Shown: positions 38,904 to 48,595 of the stretch, piece by piece | Numbering within the stretch: the stretch's first letter is position 1 | How the letters are laid out: each line of letters starts with the position of its first letter | DNA from: Mycobacterium noviomagense | GTDB taxonomy: Bacteria > Actinomycetota > Actinomycetes > Mycobacteriales > Mycobacteriaceae | Direction: 5' to 3' | DNA: 64,000 nt | NCBI RefSeq assembly: GCF_010731635.1 | Contig: NZ_AP022583.1 | Span: 4,526,001 to 4,590,000, forward strand | Translations under genes and position numbers: made by a program | The notes under the pieces: generated by a model | What the model saw: the letters and a program-made list of their open reading frames with translations, nothing else | Databases searched by the model: none | Told to the model about the DNA's origin: nothing

Positions 38904-38957
38904 GCAGACGCAAAAGCACCCGATTTCCACTGGGAAATGGCGCTTTTGCGTCTGCTC
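38902..38957. terminator. Long palindrome (repeat C) between convergent pyrD and PEBP gene
   Basis: Perfect 16-bp inverted repeat GAGCAGACGCAAAAGC (38902-38917) and GCTTTTGCGTCTGCTC (38942-38957), with a nested ATTTCC/GGGAAAT pair in the 24-nt loop. It begins inside the pyrD stop codon and ends 10 bp before the facing PEBP stop, so it would work as a two-way terminator. It also resembles a palindromic repeat common in mycobacterial genomes. Confidence 0.8.
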
Positions 38958-38966
38958 GGCGAGCAG

Positions 38967-39497
38967 TTACCGCTGCTCGTAGGTGCCGTAGATGACCGCC
39001 CGCGCGATGGCGTGCTGGAACAAGTTGAATCCGAGAAACGCCGGGCTGGCGTCCTCGGTGAGGTCGAGTTTCTCGACGTCCACCGCATGCACCGCGACGT
39101 AGTAGCGGTGCGGGCCGTGCCCGGGCGGCGGGGCGGCACCGACGTAGCGGCGCATGCCGGCGTCGTTGACCAATGTCAGCGCGCCGCCTGGCAATTCGCG
39201 TCCGTCGCCCACACCCTCCGGTAGCTCGGTGACGTTCGCCGGCAGGTTCGCCACCGCCCAATGCCAGAACCCCGACAGGGTCGGCGCATCCGGGTCATAG
39301 ACGGTGACCGCGAAACTGCGGGTCTGCTCGGGAAACCCTGACCAGCTCAATTGCGGGCTAGCGTCTTCGCCGCCGGCGCCCATGATGCCGCTGATCTGGG
39401 CGGTCGCCAGCGGCTGGCCGTCGGTGATCGACTTCGACGTCAGCGTGAACGACGGCAACTTGGGCAGCCGGGCATAGGGGTCAGGCAGTGTGGCCAT
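38967..39497 (-). CDS. PEBP / YbhB-YbcL family protein (Rv2140c-like)
   Basis: 176-residue phosphatidylethanolamine-binding-protein fold, like Rv2140c (TB18.6). Family motifs are [40 protein letters not shown] and [15 protein letters not shown], which line the anion-binding site. Cytoplasmic, with no signal peptide. AGAGGA lies 7 nt before ATG 39497. Ligand and role unknown in mycobacteria. It is 20 bp downstream of the M20 peptidase gene on the same strand. Confidence 0.93.
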   Translation of the reverse strand: MATLPDPYARLPKLPSFTLTSKSITDGQPLATAQISGIMGAGGEDASPQLSWSGFPEQTRSFAVTVYDPDAPTLSGFWHWAVANLPANVTELPEGVGDGRELPGGALTLVNDAGMRRYVGAAPPPGHGPHRYYVAVHAVDVEKLDLTEDASPAFLGFNLFQHAIARAVIYGTYEQR

Positions 39498-39516
39498 GGT
39501 CAGTCCTCTCGTCTCG

Positions 39517-40854
39517 TCAGCAGTGTGTCAGAAAATTCGCCAGCACTTGGGTGCCGAACCTCAGCGCGTCCACGGGTACCCGCTCGTCGACGCCATGGAA
39601 CAGCGCAGAAAAATCGAGGTCCGGCGGCAACCGCAGCGGGATGAACCCGAAGCAACGAATACCCAAGCGGGCGAAGGCTTTTGCATCTGTCCCGCCAGAC
39701 AGCATGTAGGGCACGGTCCGAGCTTCGGGATCGACGGCAAGCAGCGCAGCGTTCATGGCGTCGACCAGATCGCCGTCGAAGCTGGTCTCATACGACGGCA
39801 GATCCCTGATCCATTCGCGGGTCACGTCCGGGCCGATCAGCTCGTCGACCTCCGCCTCGAACGCCGCCTGCCGGCCGGGCAGCACCCGGCAGTCCACCAT
39901 GGCTTCCGCCATGGCCGGCACGACGTTGGCCTTGTAACCGGCCTTGAGCATCGTCGGGTTGGCCGTGTCGCGCAGGGTGGCCTTCACGATGCGCGCAATG
40001 GGGCCGAGCTTCTCGATCGCGCCCTCCAGATCGGCGGATTCGGTGTCGAAGGTGTGCCCGGTCTCTTCGCCGACAGCGGCCAGGAACTGCACGACGGTGT
40101 CGCTGAGCACCAGCGGGAACCGGTGGCGGCCTAACCGCGCGACCGCCTCGGCGAGCACCGTGACCGCGTTGTGATCGTGCACCATCGAGCCGTGCCCCGC
40201 CCTGCCGCGGGCGGTCAGCCGCATCCACTGCAGCCCCTTCTCGGCGGTCTCGATCAGGTACAGGCGCCGCTCACCGCCGTCGCGGCGTGGCACTGTCAGC
40301 GAAAAACCGCCGACTTCGCCGATCGCTTCGCTGACCCCGGCGAAGAGGTCGGGGCGGTTGTCGACCAGCCATTGGGCCCCGAATGTGCCGCCGTTCTCCT
40401 CGTCGGCGACGAACGCGAACACCAGGTCGCGCGGGGGCACGATGCCGGCCCGCCGGAAGTGGCGGGCAACCACGATCATCATGCCCACCATGTCTTTCAT
40501 GTCGACGGCGCCGCGGCCCCACACATAGCCGTCCTCGACGGCGCCGGAGAACGGGTGCACACTCCAATCGGCCGGCTCGGCCGGCACCACGTCGAGATGG
40601 CCGTGGACCAGCAGAGCGCCCCGCGAACGGTCCGCGCCGGCCAGCCTGGCGAACACATTCCCGCGGCCGGGCGCGCCAGACTCGACGTATTCGGCCTGGT
40701 AGCCGACATCTTCCAGCTGCTGTGCGACCCAGCGGGCACACTCGGCCTCACCTTTAGTGGTCTCCGGGTCACCGGTGTTGGTGGTGTCGAACCGGATCAG
40801 GGTGCCCACGACGTCCACCACGTCGTCGACTGGCAATCCGGCTGGAACCGTCAC
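39517..40854 (-). CDS. M20 family metallopeptidase (DapE2/ArgE-like)
   Basis: 445-residue zinc peptidase/deacylase, similar to Rv2141c (annotated dapE2). Metal ligands appear in [26 protein letters not shown] (catalytic Glu-Glu region), VDCRVLPGR and [12 protein letters not shown], and the dimerisation domain lies between. Known relatives are aminoacylases or carboxypeptidases; the real substrate is not shown. GTG 40854 was chosen because AGGAAAGG precedes it at 9 nt and the length to the conserved DDVVDVV block equals that of Rv2141c; ATG 40872 and 40884 are alternatives. Confidence 0.93.
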   Translation of the reverse strand: MTVPAGLPVDDVVDVVGTLIRFDTTNTGDPETTKGEAECARWVAQQLEDVGYQAEYVESGAPGRGNVFARLAGADRSRGALLVHGHLDVVPAEPADWSVHPFSGAVEDGYVWGRGAVDMKDMVGMMIVVARHFRRAGIVPPRDLVFAFVADEENGGTFGAQWLVDNRPDLFAGVSEAIGEVGGFSLTVPRRDGGERRLYLIETAEKGLQWMRLTARGRAGHGSMVHDHNAVTVLAEAVARLGRHRFPLVLSDTVVQFLAAVGEETGHTFDTESADLEGAIEKLGPIARIVKATLRDTANPTMLKAGYKANVVPAMAEAMVDCRVLPGRQAAFEAEVDELIGPDVTREWIRDLPSYETSFDGDLVDAMNAALLAVDPEARTVPYMLSGGTDAKAFARLGIRCFGFIPLRLPPDLDFSALFHGVDERVPVDALRFGTQVLANFLTHC

Positions 40855-40990
40855 AGTCACCTTTCCTACCATTGGACGGGCCATTGGACAGGGCGCCTCG
40901 ACCCGAGTGCGCGGCTCGCGTCTTCTATGGCGGTAGTTTGGGTCGGTAGAGGCCAATCCGATAGCCTTAGCTGCCACAATTGTTGCTCCG

Positions 40991-41076
40991 GTCCGAGTGG
41001 CGGAATGGCAGACGCGCTAGCTTGAGGTGCTAGTGCCCTATTACTGGGCGTGGGGGTTCAAGTCCCCCCTCGGACA
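40991..41076 (+). tRNA. tRNA-Leu (anticodon GAG)
   Basis: 86-nt class II tRNA. The acceptor stem GTCCGAG (40991-40997) pairs with CTCGGAC (41069-41075), followed by discriminator A. The anticodon stem CTAGC/GCTAG encloses loop TTGAGGT with anticodon GAG. A long variable arm (TGCCC...GGGCG) precedes the T arm GGGGG-TTCAAGT-CCCCC. CCA is not encoded. Confidence 0.97.
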
Positions 41077-41251
41077 CTCATCGGATGGTCAATCGCGGCG
41101 TTCAATCGCTGACGCGCCCACAAGCGCAACGCCGTGTCGAATACGTTGTCGCACAATGAATCTCGTTTGCAACGTAGCGGTACGGGTTGCGGCCGGCGGG
41201 TCGACAACGTCCTGCTTGTGCTTTTCGGGTAAGCCGCACGAGCGGCGCCGC

Positions 41252-41257
41252 TACGAT
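41252..41257 (+). promoter_or_regulatory. Putative -10 box of the SDR gene at 41264 (leaderless)
   Basis: TACGAT is followed by 6 nt (CGGGCG) and the ATG at 41264, and no Shine-Dalgarno is present. Confidence 0.45.
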
Positions 41258-41263
41258 CGGGCG

Positions 41264-42151
41264 ATGACGTCCTCGGCGCTGTGGCGGCCGCGGCACAAAT
41301 CGGTGGTAATCACCGGCGCGTCAAGCGGACTCGGCCGGGCGGCCGCCCTGCACCTGGCTGATCTCGGCTACCGGGTGTTCGCCGGTGTGCGGTCACAGTC
41401 GAGCGCCGAAGACCTGGTCAATCTGCCCCCATCGGCAGGTGAGTTGATCCCGGTGCTACTGGACGTCACCGACGCGACCTCCGTCGCGCGGGCCGGTGAT
41501 CACGTGGAATTACGGTGTGCCGACACCGGATTGTGGGCCGTGGTGAACAACGCCGGTGTTTGCGTGGGTTCGCCACTGGAATGCCTCCCGATCGACGAGC
41601 TGCGCACTCAGCTTGAAACGAATCTGGTTGGGGTGCTACAAGTTACGCAACGTTTTCTGCCGTTGCTGCGCGCCTCCAAGGGCCGGATCGTCAACGTCAG
41701 CTCGAGCATCGGTAACGTCGCACCGCCATTTCTCGGCGCGTACGCGGCGTCTGAGTTCGGCAAAGAAGGGTTGAGCGACGCATTGCGTCGCGAATTGGGG
41801 CCACTGGGTGTGCGTGTGTCGGTGATCGAACCCGGCGTGGTAGAGACGCCGATCTGGCGCAAGCTGCGCGCCTCTGCCGAGCAGATCATCGCCACCGCCC
41901 CCGCCGACATCGCCGCCACTTACCGCAGCCGATTCACCGCTTTTCTGGACGCCCATGAAAAGCACGTGTATGCGAGCAAGACGACACCGCTGCAGTACGC
42001 GAACGCGGTTGCTGCCGCCTTGGTCGCCAAACGGCCGAAGACCCGCTACCGGGTGGGCAGGGATTCATGGCTCAGTGCGGTGACGCACCGTGTCACGCCG
42101 GATCCGGTGCTGGACGTTCTGATTGCTCTGGCTATCAGCAGACGGAGATAG
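41264..42151 (+). CDS. Short-chain dehydrogenase/reductase with altered active site
   Basis: 295-residue SDR of the retinol/11-beta-hydroxysteroid dehydrogenase-like type. The cofactor motif TGASSGLG (about 19-26), NNAGVC and the Ser region NVSSSIG are normal. The active-site segment reads YAASEFGKEG: the Tyr is present, but the lysine expected four positions later is Glu (codon GAG). That lysine normally lowers the Tyr pKa and holds the nicotinamide ribose, so activity may be lost or changed. ATG 41264 is supported by a -10-like box 6 nt upstream. It follows tRNA-Leu; this gene is not in my memory of the M. tuberculosis order here. Confidence 0.88.
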   Translation: MTSSALWRPRHKSVVITGASSGLGRAAALHLADLGYRVFAGVRSQSSAEDLVNLPPSAGELIPVLLDVTDATSVARAGDHVELRCADTGLWAVVNNAGVCVGSPLECLPIDELRTQLETNLVGVLQVTQRFLPLLRASKGRIVNVSSSIGNVAPPFLGAYAASEFGKEGLSDALRRELGPLGVRVSVIEPGVVETPIWRKLRASAEQIIATAPADIAATYRSRFTAFLDAHEKHVYASKTTPLQYANAVAAALVAKRPKTRYRVGRDSWLSAVTHRVTPDPVLDVLIALAISRRR

Positions 42152-42306
42152 GCTGCGCCACACCGAAGCACCGCTCGCGGTTTGGTGTCCCCGCGCTTGG
42201 GGAAGCCGCAATCCTGAAGTAAATGAACCCGGCCAACGGTGTCCAGCGGTCAGCGCGGTCGTAGGCTGGGTAGCGCCAGCAATCGAAAGTACGGCGAGTA
42301 CGGCGA

Positions 42307-43002
42307 ATGAACCGATCGAGTGGCTTTCTTCGGCGGACGTCGCGACGCACCTTCCGCGACCGTCGTGAAGCGGGGCGCGTGCTGGCCGAGGAGCTATCGT
42401 CCTACCGCGGCCGGGACGGACTGCTCGTTTACGGGCTGGCCCGCGGCGGCCTTCCTGTCGGCTGGGAAGTTGCCTCGGCGCTGCACGCCGACCTCGACGT
42501 GTTTTTGGTCCGCAAGCTGGGGGTGCCGCAGTGGAGCGAACTCGCCATGGGCGCATTGGCCAGCGGCGGCGGCGTGGTGATGAACGACAACGTCGTATCC
42601 AGCCTGCGCATCAGCGATGAGCAGGTGCGTGCGGTCATCGAACGCGAAACCGCTGAGCTGAAGCGGCGGGAGCAGGCGTATCGCGGCGATCGCCCGGTCG
42701 CTGACCCGCGGGGCAAAACCGTGATTCTGGTCGACGACGGCATCGCCACCGGCGCCAGCATGCTCGCGGCGGTGCGGGCTGTCCGGGCCGCCGGTCCAGA
42801 ATCGGTCGTTGTCGCCGTCCCGGTGGGCCCGCCGTCAGCGTGCCAGCAACTGGCACAGGAGGCTGACGACGTGGTGTGCGCGACCATGCCGCCCGCATTC
42901 GAGGCCGTGGGTCAGGTCTACGACGACTTTCACCAGGTCAGCGACGACGAGGTCCGTGAGCTGCTGGCCACCCCGCCGTGGGCAGGTGCCAGCCAGAACT
43001 AA
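42307..43002 (+). CDS. Phosphoribosyltransferase-domain protein
   Basis: 231-residue type I PRTase fold. The PRPP-binding loop [15 protein letters not shown] (about 138-152) is preceded by a conserved [16 protein letters not shown] and [10 protein letters not shown] block with its ELAMGA motif. Similar proteins in M. tuberculosis are Rv0571c (in part), Rv2030c N-terminal part and Rv2143. The acceptor base or substrate is unknown. Start ATG 42307. It is convergent with the membrane protein at 43038. No DosR-like 20-mer was found upstream. Confidence 0.88.
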   Translation: MNRSSGFLRRTSRRTFRDRREAGRVLAEELSSYRGRDGLLVYGLARGGLPVGWEVASALHADLDVFLVRKLGVPQWSELAMGALASGGGVVMNDNVVSSLRISDEQVRAVIERETAELKRREQAYRGDRPVADPRGKTVILVDDGIATGASMLAAVRAVRAAGPESVVVAVPVGPPSACQQLAQEADDVVCATMPPAFEAVGQVYDDFHQVSDDEVRELLATPPWAGASQN

Positions 43003-43037
43003 GCTTTAGCGGCCCTCACCAGGCATCCAGCACGTGC

Positions 43038-43442
43038 CTAGCGAGTGTTGTCGTCCTTGATGGCATCGCCGTGGTCAGCGTCGGGAGCCGGCTTCTCGCC
43101 GGTGGCGGTGCCGGATTCGGCGGCCGGATGCTCCTCGTGCTCCTCCGGGAGGTCTTCTGGGTAGTCGGCGTAATCGCTTTCCTGGGTGGCGCTATCGGGG
43201 CCGCCGGACACGCCATATCCGGTCTGGCCGGCGCCTGGCCGCACCTCGGCACCCGCCGGCACCGGTTCACCACCACCGGCCTGGCGCCGCTGGCGTTCCT
43301 GCAGCGCGTCGATGATCAGCAGCACCACGCCCACCACACTTGCGCCGATGCATACCCAAGCCACCAACTCGTTGCTGGTGACGACCGCGAAAACCAACGC
43401 GGCAAGGCCTATCACCGCGAGCACCAGCGCAATAATCAGCAT
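43038..43442 (-). CDS. Membrane protein with acidic tail (Rv2144c-like)
   Basis: 134-residue protein. Two hydrophobic helices occupy about residues 1-20 and 26-46 (MLIIALVLAVIGLAALVF; ELVAWVCIGASVVGVVLLII). A short basic turn (QERQRRQ) and a long Gly/Glu/Asp-rich disordered tail follow. It corresponds by position and start to Rv2144c. Unknown function; its position beside wag31 hints at envelope biology but does not prove it. Confidence 0.85.
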   Translation of the reverse strand: MLIIALVLAVIGLAALVFAVVTSNELVAWVCIGASVVGVVLLIIDALQERQRRQAGGGEPVPAGAEVRPGAGQTGYGVSGGPDSATQESDYADYPEDLPEEHEEHPAAESGTATGEKPAPDADHGDAIKDDNTR

Positions 43443-43524
43443 CGGTCAACCCTCCAGCCGACGGGGCAGCTACTACGAAGCCTGCCAGGGGTGAGCGCAA
43501 GCCACGCAGGCCAGGCCCGTTCGA

Positions 43525-44325
43525 CTAGTTAGTACCCCGATTGAACTGGTTGAACCCGCCGGCCTCGTTGGTAGCGCTGGAATCGACCGGTGCTGCCGAG
43601 CCGCGCTGGCCGAGCTCTTCGAGCTGAGATTCCAGGTAGGTCTTCAGCCGGGTGCGGTATTCGCGTTCAAACGTCCGAAGTTGCTCCAGCCGACCTTCCA
43701 GCACGGTGCGCTGCTGGTTGATGGTGCCCATGATCTCGGAGTGCTTGCGTTCGGCGTCGGCCTGCAACGCGTCGGCCTTCTCCTGCGCCTGCCGCAGCTG
43801 AGCCTCCGAGCGGGTCTGGGCATCGGCCAGCATCGCGTCGGCGCGCTGGCGGGCCTCGGCGATGGTGGAGTCGGCTTCACGCCGGGCGTCGGCGAGAATC
43901 TGGTCGGCATTGGCGCGTGCATCGGCCAGCAGCTTGTCCGCCTCGGCCTTGGCGGTGCTGGTCAGCCGGTCGGCGGTGTCCTGCGCCAAGCTCAACACCT
44001 TGGCGGCCCTCATGGCCTGCTCCTCGCCGGACTCGGCGGGAGCAGCAGCAGCGGCCGGCGCGGGTGCGCGCTCCGGTTCGGGCTCGGGCCGGTACAGCGG
44101 AATGGCTTCCGTTGGTTGAGCGCCGCCACCGGAGCGGGCGCTGGCCAGCTCTTGTTCCAATTCGTTGACCCGTTGGCGGAGATCGGAATTCTCCTCGATG
44201 AGCCGGGTGAGCTCGGTTTCCACTAGGTCGAGGAAGGCGTCGACCTCGTCTTCGTTGTAGCCGCGCTTGCCGATCGGCGGCTTACTGAACGCCACATTGT
44301 GGACGTCGGCTGGTGTGAGCGGCAT
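43525..44325 (-). CDS. wag31: Cell-pole scaffold Wag31 (DivIVA)
   Basis: Coiled-coil protein that gathers at negatively curved poles and directs apical growth. The 266 residues start [17 protein letters not shown] with the DivIVA lipid-binding N-terminal domain and crossed-loop ([20 protein letters not shown]). A Pro/Ala-rich linker with PTEAIP follows, in the region carrying the PknA/PknB phosphorylated Thr in M. tuberculosis. A long coiled coil runs from about 125 to 245, ending in [12 protein letters not shown] 44325 has a GAGGGGG Shine-Dalgarno. Confidence 0.98.
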   Translation of the reverse strand: MPLTPADVHNVAFSKPPIGKRGYNEDEVDAFLDLVETELTRLIEENSDLRQRVNELEQELASARSGGGAQPTEAIPLYRPEPEPERAPAPAAAAAPAESGEEQAMRAAKVLSLAQDTADRLTSTAKAEADKLLADARANADQILADARREADSTIAEARQRADAMLADAQTRSEAQLRQAQEKADALQADAERKHSEIMGTINQQRTVLEGRLEQLRTFEREYRTRLKTYLESQLEELGQRGSAAPVDSSATNEAGGFNQFNRGTN

Positions 44326-44365
44326 TCTTTGCCCCCTCGACTCTGGACGGTCAAACGATCTGGAA

Positions 44366-44396
44366 AGTGTAGAACGGCCTGCTAGCCGCACTGCAA
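44366..44396 (-). promoter_or_regulatory. Putative wag31 promoter
   Basis: Minus strand: TTGCAG (44391-44396) and TACACT (44366-44371) with a 19-nt spacer, giving a start near 44359, about 34 nt before ATG. The spacer is long for a sigma-A promoter. The rest of the 208-bp gap up to yggT shows an AT-rich patch near 44450-44490 but nothing else. Confidence 0.35.
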
Positions 44397-44533
44397 CTGT
44401 CGCCCATCCTGTCACACCAGACCCGGCGGTTGCAGACGAGACCGATAATTAAGAACGAATTTCAAAAACTAAGATTTGCCGAATGCCGCCTTAAAGGCAC
44501 GAGAAATGCGCGCTGCGAACACTTTTGGGCGGT

Positions 44534-44824
44534 TCAGGCGGCGGCGCTGAATGCCAGCTGCATGCCAATGAACGCGACTAGCAGCAACACCATGATGGAC
44601 AAATCGAAGCGAACCGCGCCGATCGTTAGCTGCGGTATCAACCGGCGTAAAAGTTTCACCGGCGGATCGGTGAGCGACATGATGATCTCCAGGATCACCA
44701 CCGTGGCGCCGCGCGGATGCCAGTCACGGCTGAACGAGCGAACGAACTCGACAACGACCCGGGCGATCAGCAGCAGCCAGAAGACGAACAGCGCGAAACC
44801 GAGGATTTCGAAGAACAGCGCCAA
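44534..44824 (-). CDS. YggT family membrane protein
   Basis: 96-residue protein (Rv2146c-like) with two hydrophobic segments (FEILGFALFVFWLLLIARVV and LSIMVLLLVAFIGMQLAF) joined by a conserved loop DPPVKLLRRLIPQLTIGAVR. YggT proteins lie next to sepF and wag31 in many Gram-positive dcw clusters and have been linked to division or osmotic tolerance, without a defined mechanism. The start appears to be TTG at 44824. 142 bp separate it from sepF. Confidence 0.92.
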   Translation of the reverse strand: MALFFEILGFALFVFWLLLIARVVVEFVRSFSRDWHPRGATVVILEIIMSLTDPPVKLLRRLIPQLTIGAVRFDLSIMVLLLVAFIGMQLAFSAAA

Positions 44825-44966
44825 TGAGAGCCCGACCTTACTACTGAGAATGCGACATCGACGACACGGTCACCAGCGACCAGTGCGATAACCGACAGCC
44901 TACCGATTGCCGCTGCCGACCCACACAGCCGTGCCCGGCCCTCGGAGCCAGCCGGGCTGTCGCCCG

Positions 44967-45602
44967 TTACTGGTAGGCGTAGAAGCCGGTCTCGGCGATG
45001 CGGCGCCGCTCCTCCGGCGACACCTCGACGTCGGCAGGCGACAGCAGGAACACCTTGGTGGCGACCTTGTCGAACGAACCCCGCAGACCGAACGCCAATC
45101 CGGCGGCGAAGTCCACCAGCCGTTTGGCTTCGGCGTTGTCCAGCGACACCAAGTCGATGATCACCGGGGTGCCGTCGCGGAACCGCTCGCCGATGGTGCG
45201 GGCCTCGGTGTAGTCCTTAGGCCGCAGCGTGGTGATCTTCGACAGCGGGCTGCCCTCGTCGAACAGCATCGCCATCCGGCGCGGATCCATCGCCAGCGCG
45301 CCGCGGGTCGAGCCCCGCAATAGCCCGAATCGAGGCCGGCCCAGTTCGCTGCGGTCGTAGTCGCGGGGCCGGAACCGGGGCTCGTCGGCGTAGCCGCCGC
45401 GGTAGCTGCCGGGCGGGTAGTCGTCCGGCTCGCCGCGCGGATCGTCGTAGTCCCGCCCTTCGTAGCGGCTGTAGCCGTCCTCGAACCGGTGCCGGGAGTA
45501 ACCGCTGCGGGACGGAGCGCGGTCGTCGTCGTAGTACTCGTCGTCGTAGTCCTCCATCGGAGCCATACCGAAGTAGGCCTTGACCTTGTGCAGTGTGCTC
45601 AT
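44967..45602 (-). CDS. sepF: Cell division protein SepF
   Basis: FtsZ membrane anchor and bundling protein, essential in mycobacteria. The 211 residues begin [20 protein letters not shown], an amphipathic membrane-binding helix. A long Asp/Tyr/Arg-rich disordered linker (about 18-110) and the globular SepF core ([20 protein letters not shown] to AETGFYAYQ) follow. ATG 45602 has AAGGGG upstream; the frame stays open far upstream. The M. tuberculosis annotation uses a longer start in a similar open extension. Confidence 0.96.
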   Translation of the reverse strand: MSTLHKVKAYFGMAPMEDYDDEYYDDDRAPSRSGYSRHRFEDGYSRYEGRDYDDPRGEPDDYPPGSYRGGYADEPRFRPRDYDRSELGRPRFGLLRGSTRGALAMDPRRMAMLFDEGSPLSKITTLRPKDYTEARTIGERFRDGTPVIIDLVSLDNAEAKRLVDFAAGLAFGLRGSFDKVATKVFLLSPADVEVSPEERRRIAETGFYAYQ

Positions 45603-45658
45603 CGCGTGACCCCTTCTGGATGCGGTGCCTTTGATGAAGGTGTGACTACAGTGACTTA

Positions 45659-46441
45659 TCACGGTGACCGTAACGGTCGAGGACCCAATAGCGCGGTACC
45701 GACACGCACACAGGTCGAACCATGTTTTATCGCCAGTTCCAGGTCGTTCGACATTCCTGCGGACAGGCCGGCCGCCTCTGGATGCGACCGGCGGACGCGG
45801 CGATGCTCGGCTTGCAGGCGTTCGAAGGCCGCGTCGGGATCCCAGTCCAGTGGCGGAATTCCCATCAATCCGACCAGCTCGAGGTTGTCGGCGGCTGCGA
45901 TCTGCGCGCAGAGCTCGTCGACGGCGCTGGGCGCCGAGACGTCGACGCCGCCACGCGACACATCGCCGTCGAGACTGACCTGCACGTAGACCCACAGCGG
46001 ACCTTGACGATGACCGTCAGCGCGGGCCGTACCCACCGCCCGGTCGAGCGCGGCCGCTATGCGCACGCTGCTGACCGAGTGCACGGTGTGCGCCCAACGG
46101 GCCAAGGAACGGGCTTTGTTGCGCTGAATCTGGCCGACCATGTGCCAGCGCACCGGCGGTGATCCCGGGCCTAATAACCGGGCGACTTCACCAACCTTCG
46201 CCGAAGCTTCCTGATCACGGGATTCGCCAACGGATGCACAACCCAGTCGCGACAAAATCACAACATCGGTTGCTGGAAAGAATTTGGTAATCGGTAAAAG
46301 CTCAATTTCTTCAGGTTTTCGGCCCACCGCCTCGGCGGCTGCCGCCAATCGCGATCGCACTGCGGCCAAAGCATTGGCCAATTCCGATTCGCGCTCTTCG
46401 CGGACTTCCGGGTTCGGCCCGACGTCGGCCACCGCGTTCAT
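45659..46441 (-). CDS. YggS family PLP-binding protein
   Basis: PLP homeostasis protein of the COG0325/PLPBP family, 260 residues (Rv2148c-like). It has a single alanine-racemase-like barrel, with the PLP lysine in [10 protein letters not shown] (about residue 49), [28 protein letters not shown] and [19 protein letters not shown] near the phosphate-binding end. ATG 46441 overlaps the upstream pgeF stop (ATGA). Its place in division clusters is conserved across bacteria, but it probably serves cofactor balance and not division directly. Confidence 0.93.
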   Translation of the reverse strand: MNAVADVGPNPEVREERESELANALAAVRSRLAAAAEAVGRKPEEIELLPITKFFPATDVVILSRLGCASVGESRDQEASAKVGEVARLLGPGSPPVRWHMVGQIQRNKARSLARWAHTVHSVSSVRIAAALDRAVGTARADGHRQGPLWVYVQVSLDGDVSRGGVDVSAPSAVDELCAQIAAADNLELVGLMGIPPLDWDPDAAFERLQAEHRRVRRSHPEAAGLSAGMSNDLELAIKHGSTCVRVGTALLGPRPLRSP

Positions 46442-47145
46442 TCCATCCACACCAGCGACGCCAGCCGCCCGGTCGGCGCGCCGCGGCGGTGGCTGAACAG
46501 GCTCGGGTCGTCCACCGTGCAGCGCGGGTCGATGTCGATGGCTTGAACACCCAAATCGCTTAACTGGCAAGCGATCCCGGCTCGCAGGTCGAGTCCGGGC
46601 GTGCCGGATGAGGTGGTGGTACGGCTGCCCGGCAGTGCCGTGGCGACCTCGTCGGCCATCGCTGCGGGCACTTCGTAGTTGTGCCCGCTGACCGCGGGGC
46701 CGAGCAGAGCGGAGATGTCGTCGGTGTGCGCACCGAGAGACAACATCGTCTCCAGCGCCCGCGCCACCACGCCGCGCTGCGCGCCGACGCGACCGGCGTG
46801 CACCGCCGCGACCACGCCGGCGCGGGCATCGGCCATCAACACCGGCACGCAGTCGGCGCTCACCACGGCCAGCGCCAGTCGCGGCGTCGCGGTCACCAAT
46901 GCGTCGGTCTCGTCGACCGCGGTCTCCCGCGGCTCCCCGACCACCTCGACGTGATCACCGTGGACCTGATTCATCCACACCACCCGGTTGACTTCAAGCC
47001 CGATCGCCGCAGCCAACCGCGCCCGGTTGGCCGCCACCGCCGCGGGATCGTCGCCGACATGGTCGCCGAGATTGAACGTGTCGAACGGCGGCGCCGAGAC
47101 ACCGCCCGCCCGGGTGGTGGTCACCCGCCGGATGCGATAGCTCAC
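46438..47145 (-). CDS. pgeF: Peptidoglycan-editing purine nucleosidase-type protein PgeF/YfiH (laccase-domain)
   Basis: 235-residue protein of the YfiH/DUF152 family (Rv2149c-like). In E. coli it removes wrongly built UDP-MurNAc-Ser precursors; other members act as purine nucleoside phosphorylases. Copper/zinc-site residues are seen in MNQVHGDHV (His), SADCVPVLMAD (Cys) and AAVHAGRVGAQRGV (His). GTG 47145, 10 bp after the ftsZ stop, avoids overlap; the frame extends 19 codons into ftsZ and the M. tuberculosis protein is annotated about 15 residues longer. Confidence 0.92.
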   Translation of the reverse strand: MSYRIRRVTTTRAGGVSAPPFDTFNLGDHVGDDPAAVAANRARLAAAIGLEVNRVVWMNQVHGDHVEVVGEPRETAVDETDALVTATPRLALAVVSADCVPVLMADARAGVVAAVHAGRVGAQRGVVARALETMLSLGAHTDDISALLGPAVSGHNYEVPAAMADEVATALPGSRTTTSSGTPGLDLRAGIACQLSDLGVQAIDIDPRCTVDDPSLFSHRRGAPTGRLASLVWME

Positions 47146-47155
47146 CTGCCCAGTA

Positions 47156-48298
47156 TTAGCGCCGCATGAACGGCGGCACGTCGACGTCCTCGTCGTCTTC
47201 ATCGCCGCCGATATTGAACGTCGTGCCGTTGGTGGGCACCGGGACGCTGACGGCGTCGGCCGGCTCGAAGAGCGTCGAGGAGACCTTCCCGTGCTTTCCG
47301 GGGGCGATCGTCGGAGTTTCCGCGCCGCCCGCTAATGGCCTGCGAGTGGGTCCGGTCGACGCGAAGCCTGCCGCGATCACCGTGACACGCACCTCGTCGC
47401 CGAGGGAATCGTCGATGACCGTGCCGAAAATGATGTTGGCGTCTTGATGAGCGGCGTCTTGCACGAGCGACGCCGCCTCGTTGATCTCGAACAGGCCCAG
47501 GTCGCTGCCGCCGGCGATCGACATCAGCACGCCCTGCGCGCCCTCCATGGACTGCTCCAGCAGCGGTGAGTTAATCGCGATCTCGGCCGCTTTGAGTGCT
47601 CGGCCCTCGCCGCGGGCGGAGCCAATGCCCATCAGCGCGGTTCCGGCCCCGGACATGATGCCCTTGACGTCGGCGAAGTCGACGTTGATCAGCCCCGGCG
47701 TGGTGATCAGGTCGGTGATGCCCTGCACACCGTTGAGCAGCACCTCGTCGGCGCTGCGAAACGCGTCCATCAGCGACACCTGCGCGTCGCCCATCTGCAG
47801 CAACCGGTCATTGGGGATCACGATCAGCGTGTCACAGCTTTCGCGCAGCGTGGCGATGCCGGTTTCGGCTTGCTGGCTGCGCCGCTTGCCCTCGAACGAG
47901 AACGGCCGGGTGACCACGCCGACCGTCAACGCGCCGAGCTTGCGGGCGATGCTGGCCACGACGGGGGCCCCGCCGGTGCCGGTACCGCCGCCTTCACCGG
48001 CGGTGACGAACACCATGTCGGCCCCGCGCAGCAGTTCTTCGATCTCGTCCTTGGCGTCTTCGGCGGCCTTGCGCCCTACCTCGGGGTCGGCGCCGGCGCC
48101 GAGGCCGCGGGTGGAGTCACGGCCGACGTCGAGTTTGACGTCGGCATCGCTCATCAACAGCGCTTGGGCGTCGGTGTTGATGGCGATGAACTCCACGCCT
48201 TTGAGGCCCTGCTCGATCATCCGGTTGACGGCGTTGACACCACCGCCGCCGATACCCACGACTTTGATGACGGCCAGGTAGTTATGCGGGGGGGTCAT
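47156..48298 (-). CDS. ftsZ: Cell division GTPase FtsZ
   Basis: Tubulin homologue that forms the Z ring. The 380 residues have the nucleotide-binding start [17 protein letters not shown], the signature [15 protein letters not shown] (about 103-117), the T7 loop [11 protein letters not shown], a variable linker, and the C-terminal peptide [10 protein letters not shown] that binds FtsW and SepF in mycobacteria. ATG 48298 gives MTPPHNY as in M. tuberculosis; ATG 48301 immediately before has better spacing (8 nt) to the GGGAGG Shine-Dalgarno. Confidence 0.98.
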   Translation of the reverse strand: MTPPHNYLAVIKVVGIGGGGVNAVNRMIEQGLKGVEFIAINTDAQALLMSDADVKLDVGRDSTRGLGAGADPEVGRKAAEDAKDEIEELLRGADMVFVTAGEGGGTGTGGAPVVASIARKLGALTVGVVTRPFSFEGKRRSQQAETGIATLRESCDTLIVIPNDRLLQMGDAQVSLMDAFRSADEVLLNGVQGITDLITTPGLINVDFADVKGIMSGAGTALMGIGSARGEGRALKAAEIAINSPLLEQSMEGAQGVLMSIAGGSDLGLFEINEAASLVQDAAHQDANIIFGTVIDDSLGDEVRVTVIAAGFASTGPTRRPLAGGAETPTIAPGKHGKVSSTLFEPADAVSVPVPTNGTTFNIGGDEDDEDVDVPPFMRR

Positions 48299-48376
48299 CA
48301 TTGCGTCTTCCTCCCTGGTGGGCTTGGCCTGGTGGCGAAGCTCCTTGGTGACTCTCGGCGAGCCGTAAACCCTCAA

Positions 48377-48405
48377 CCTCAACCTTAGGCTTAGAGTTAT
48401 GTCAA
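48377..48405 (-). promoter_or_regulatory. Putative ftsZ upstream promoter region with direct repeats
   Basis: In the 294-bp gap between ftsQ and ftsZ the minus strand has TTGACA (48400-48405), TAAGGT (48382-48387) and overlapping GGTTGAG direct repeats just downstream. The TTGACA-TAAGGT spacing of 12 nt is too short for a standard promoter, so the -10 partner is uncertain. No coding frame is seen in the rest of the gap. Confidence 0.35.
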
Positions 48406-48595
48406 GTAGTTCCGCGCAACCAGAACGGTATGGCCGCGGCGCGTGCTGGTGATGCAGGCGCGCCGACGCGTCGCCGTGAATTTCGGCCATTTTTCGGCCC
48501 GGGCGTTGTTCGGCCCTGGGCAAGTGAGATTGCGCTGAGGGCTGCGATTGGTCAGAATTCGCGACCCTGGATGCAATTTCGACGAAGCAGCCGCC

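Noticed and set aside
42152..42306. DosR-type operator upstream of the phosphoribosyltransferase
   Set aside because: Related genes belong to the DosR regulon in M. tuberculosis, but the sequence GGTGTCCCCGCGCTTGGGG does not match the 20-bp palindrome well enough.
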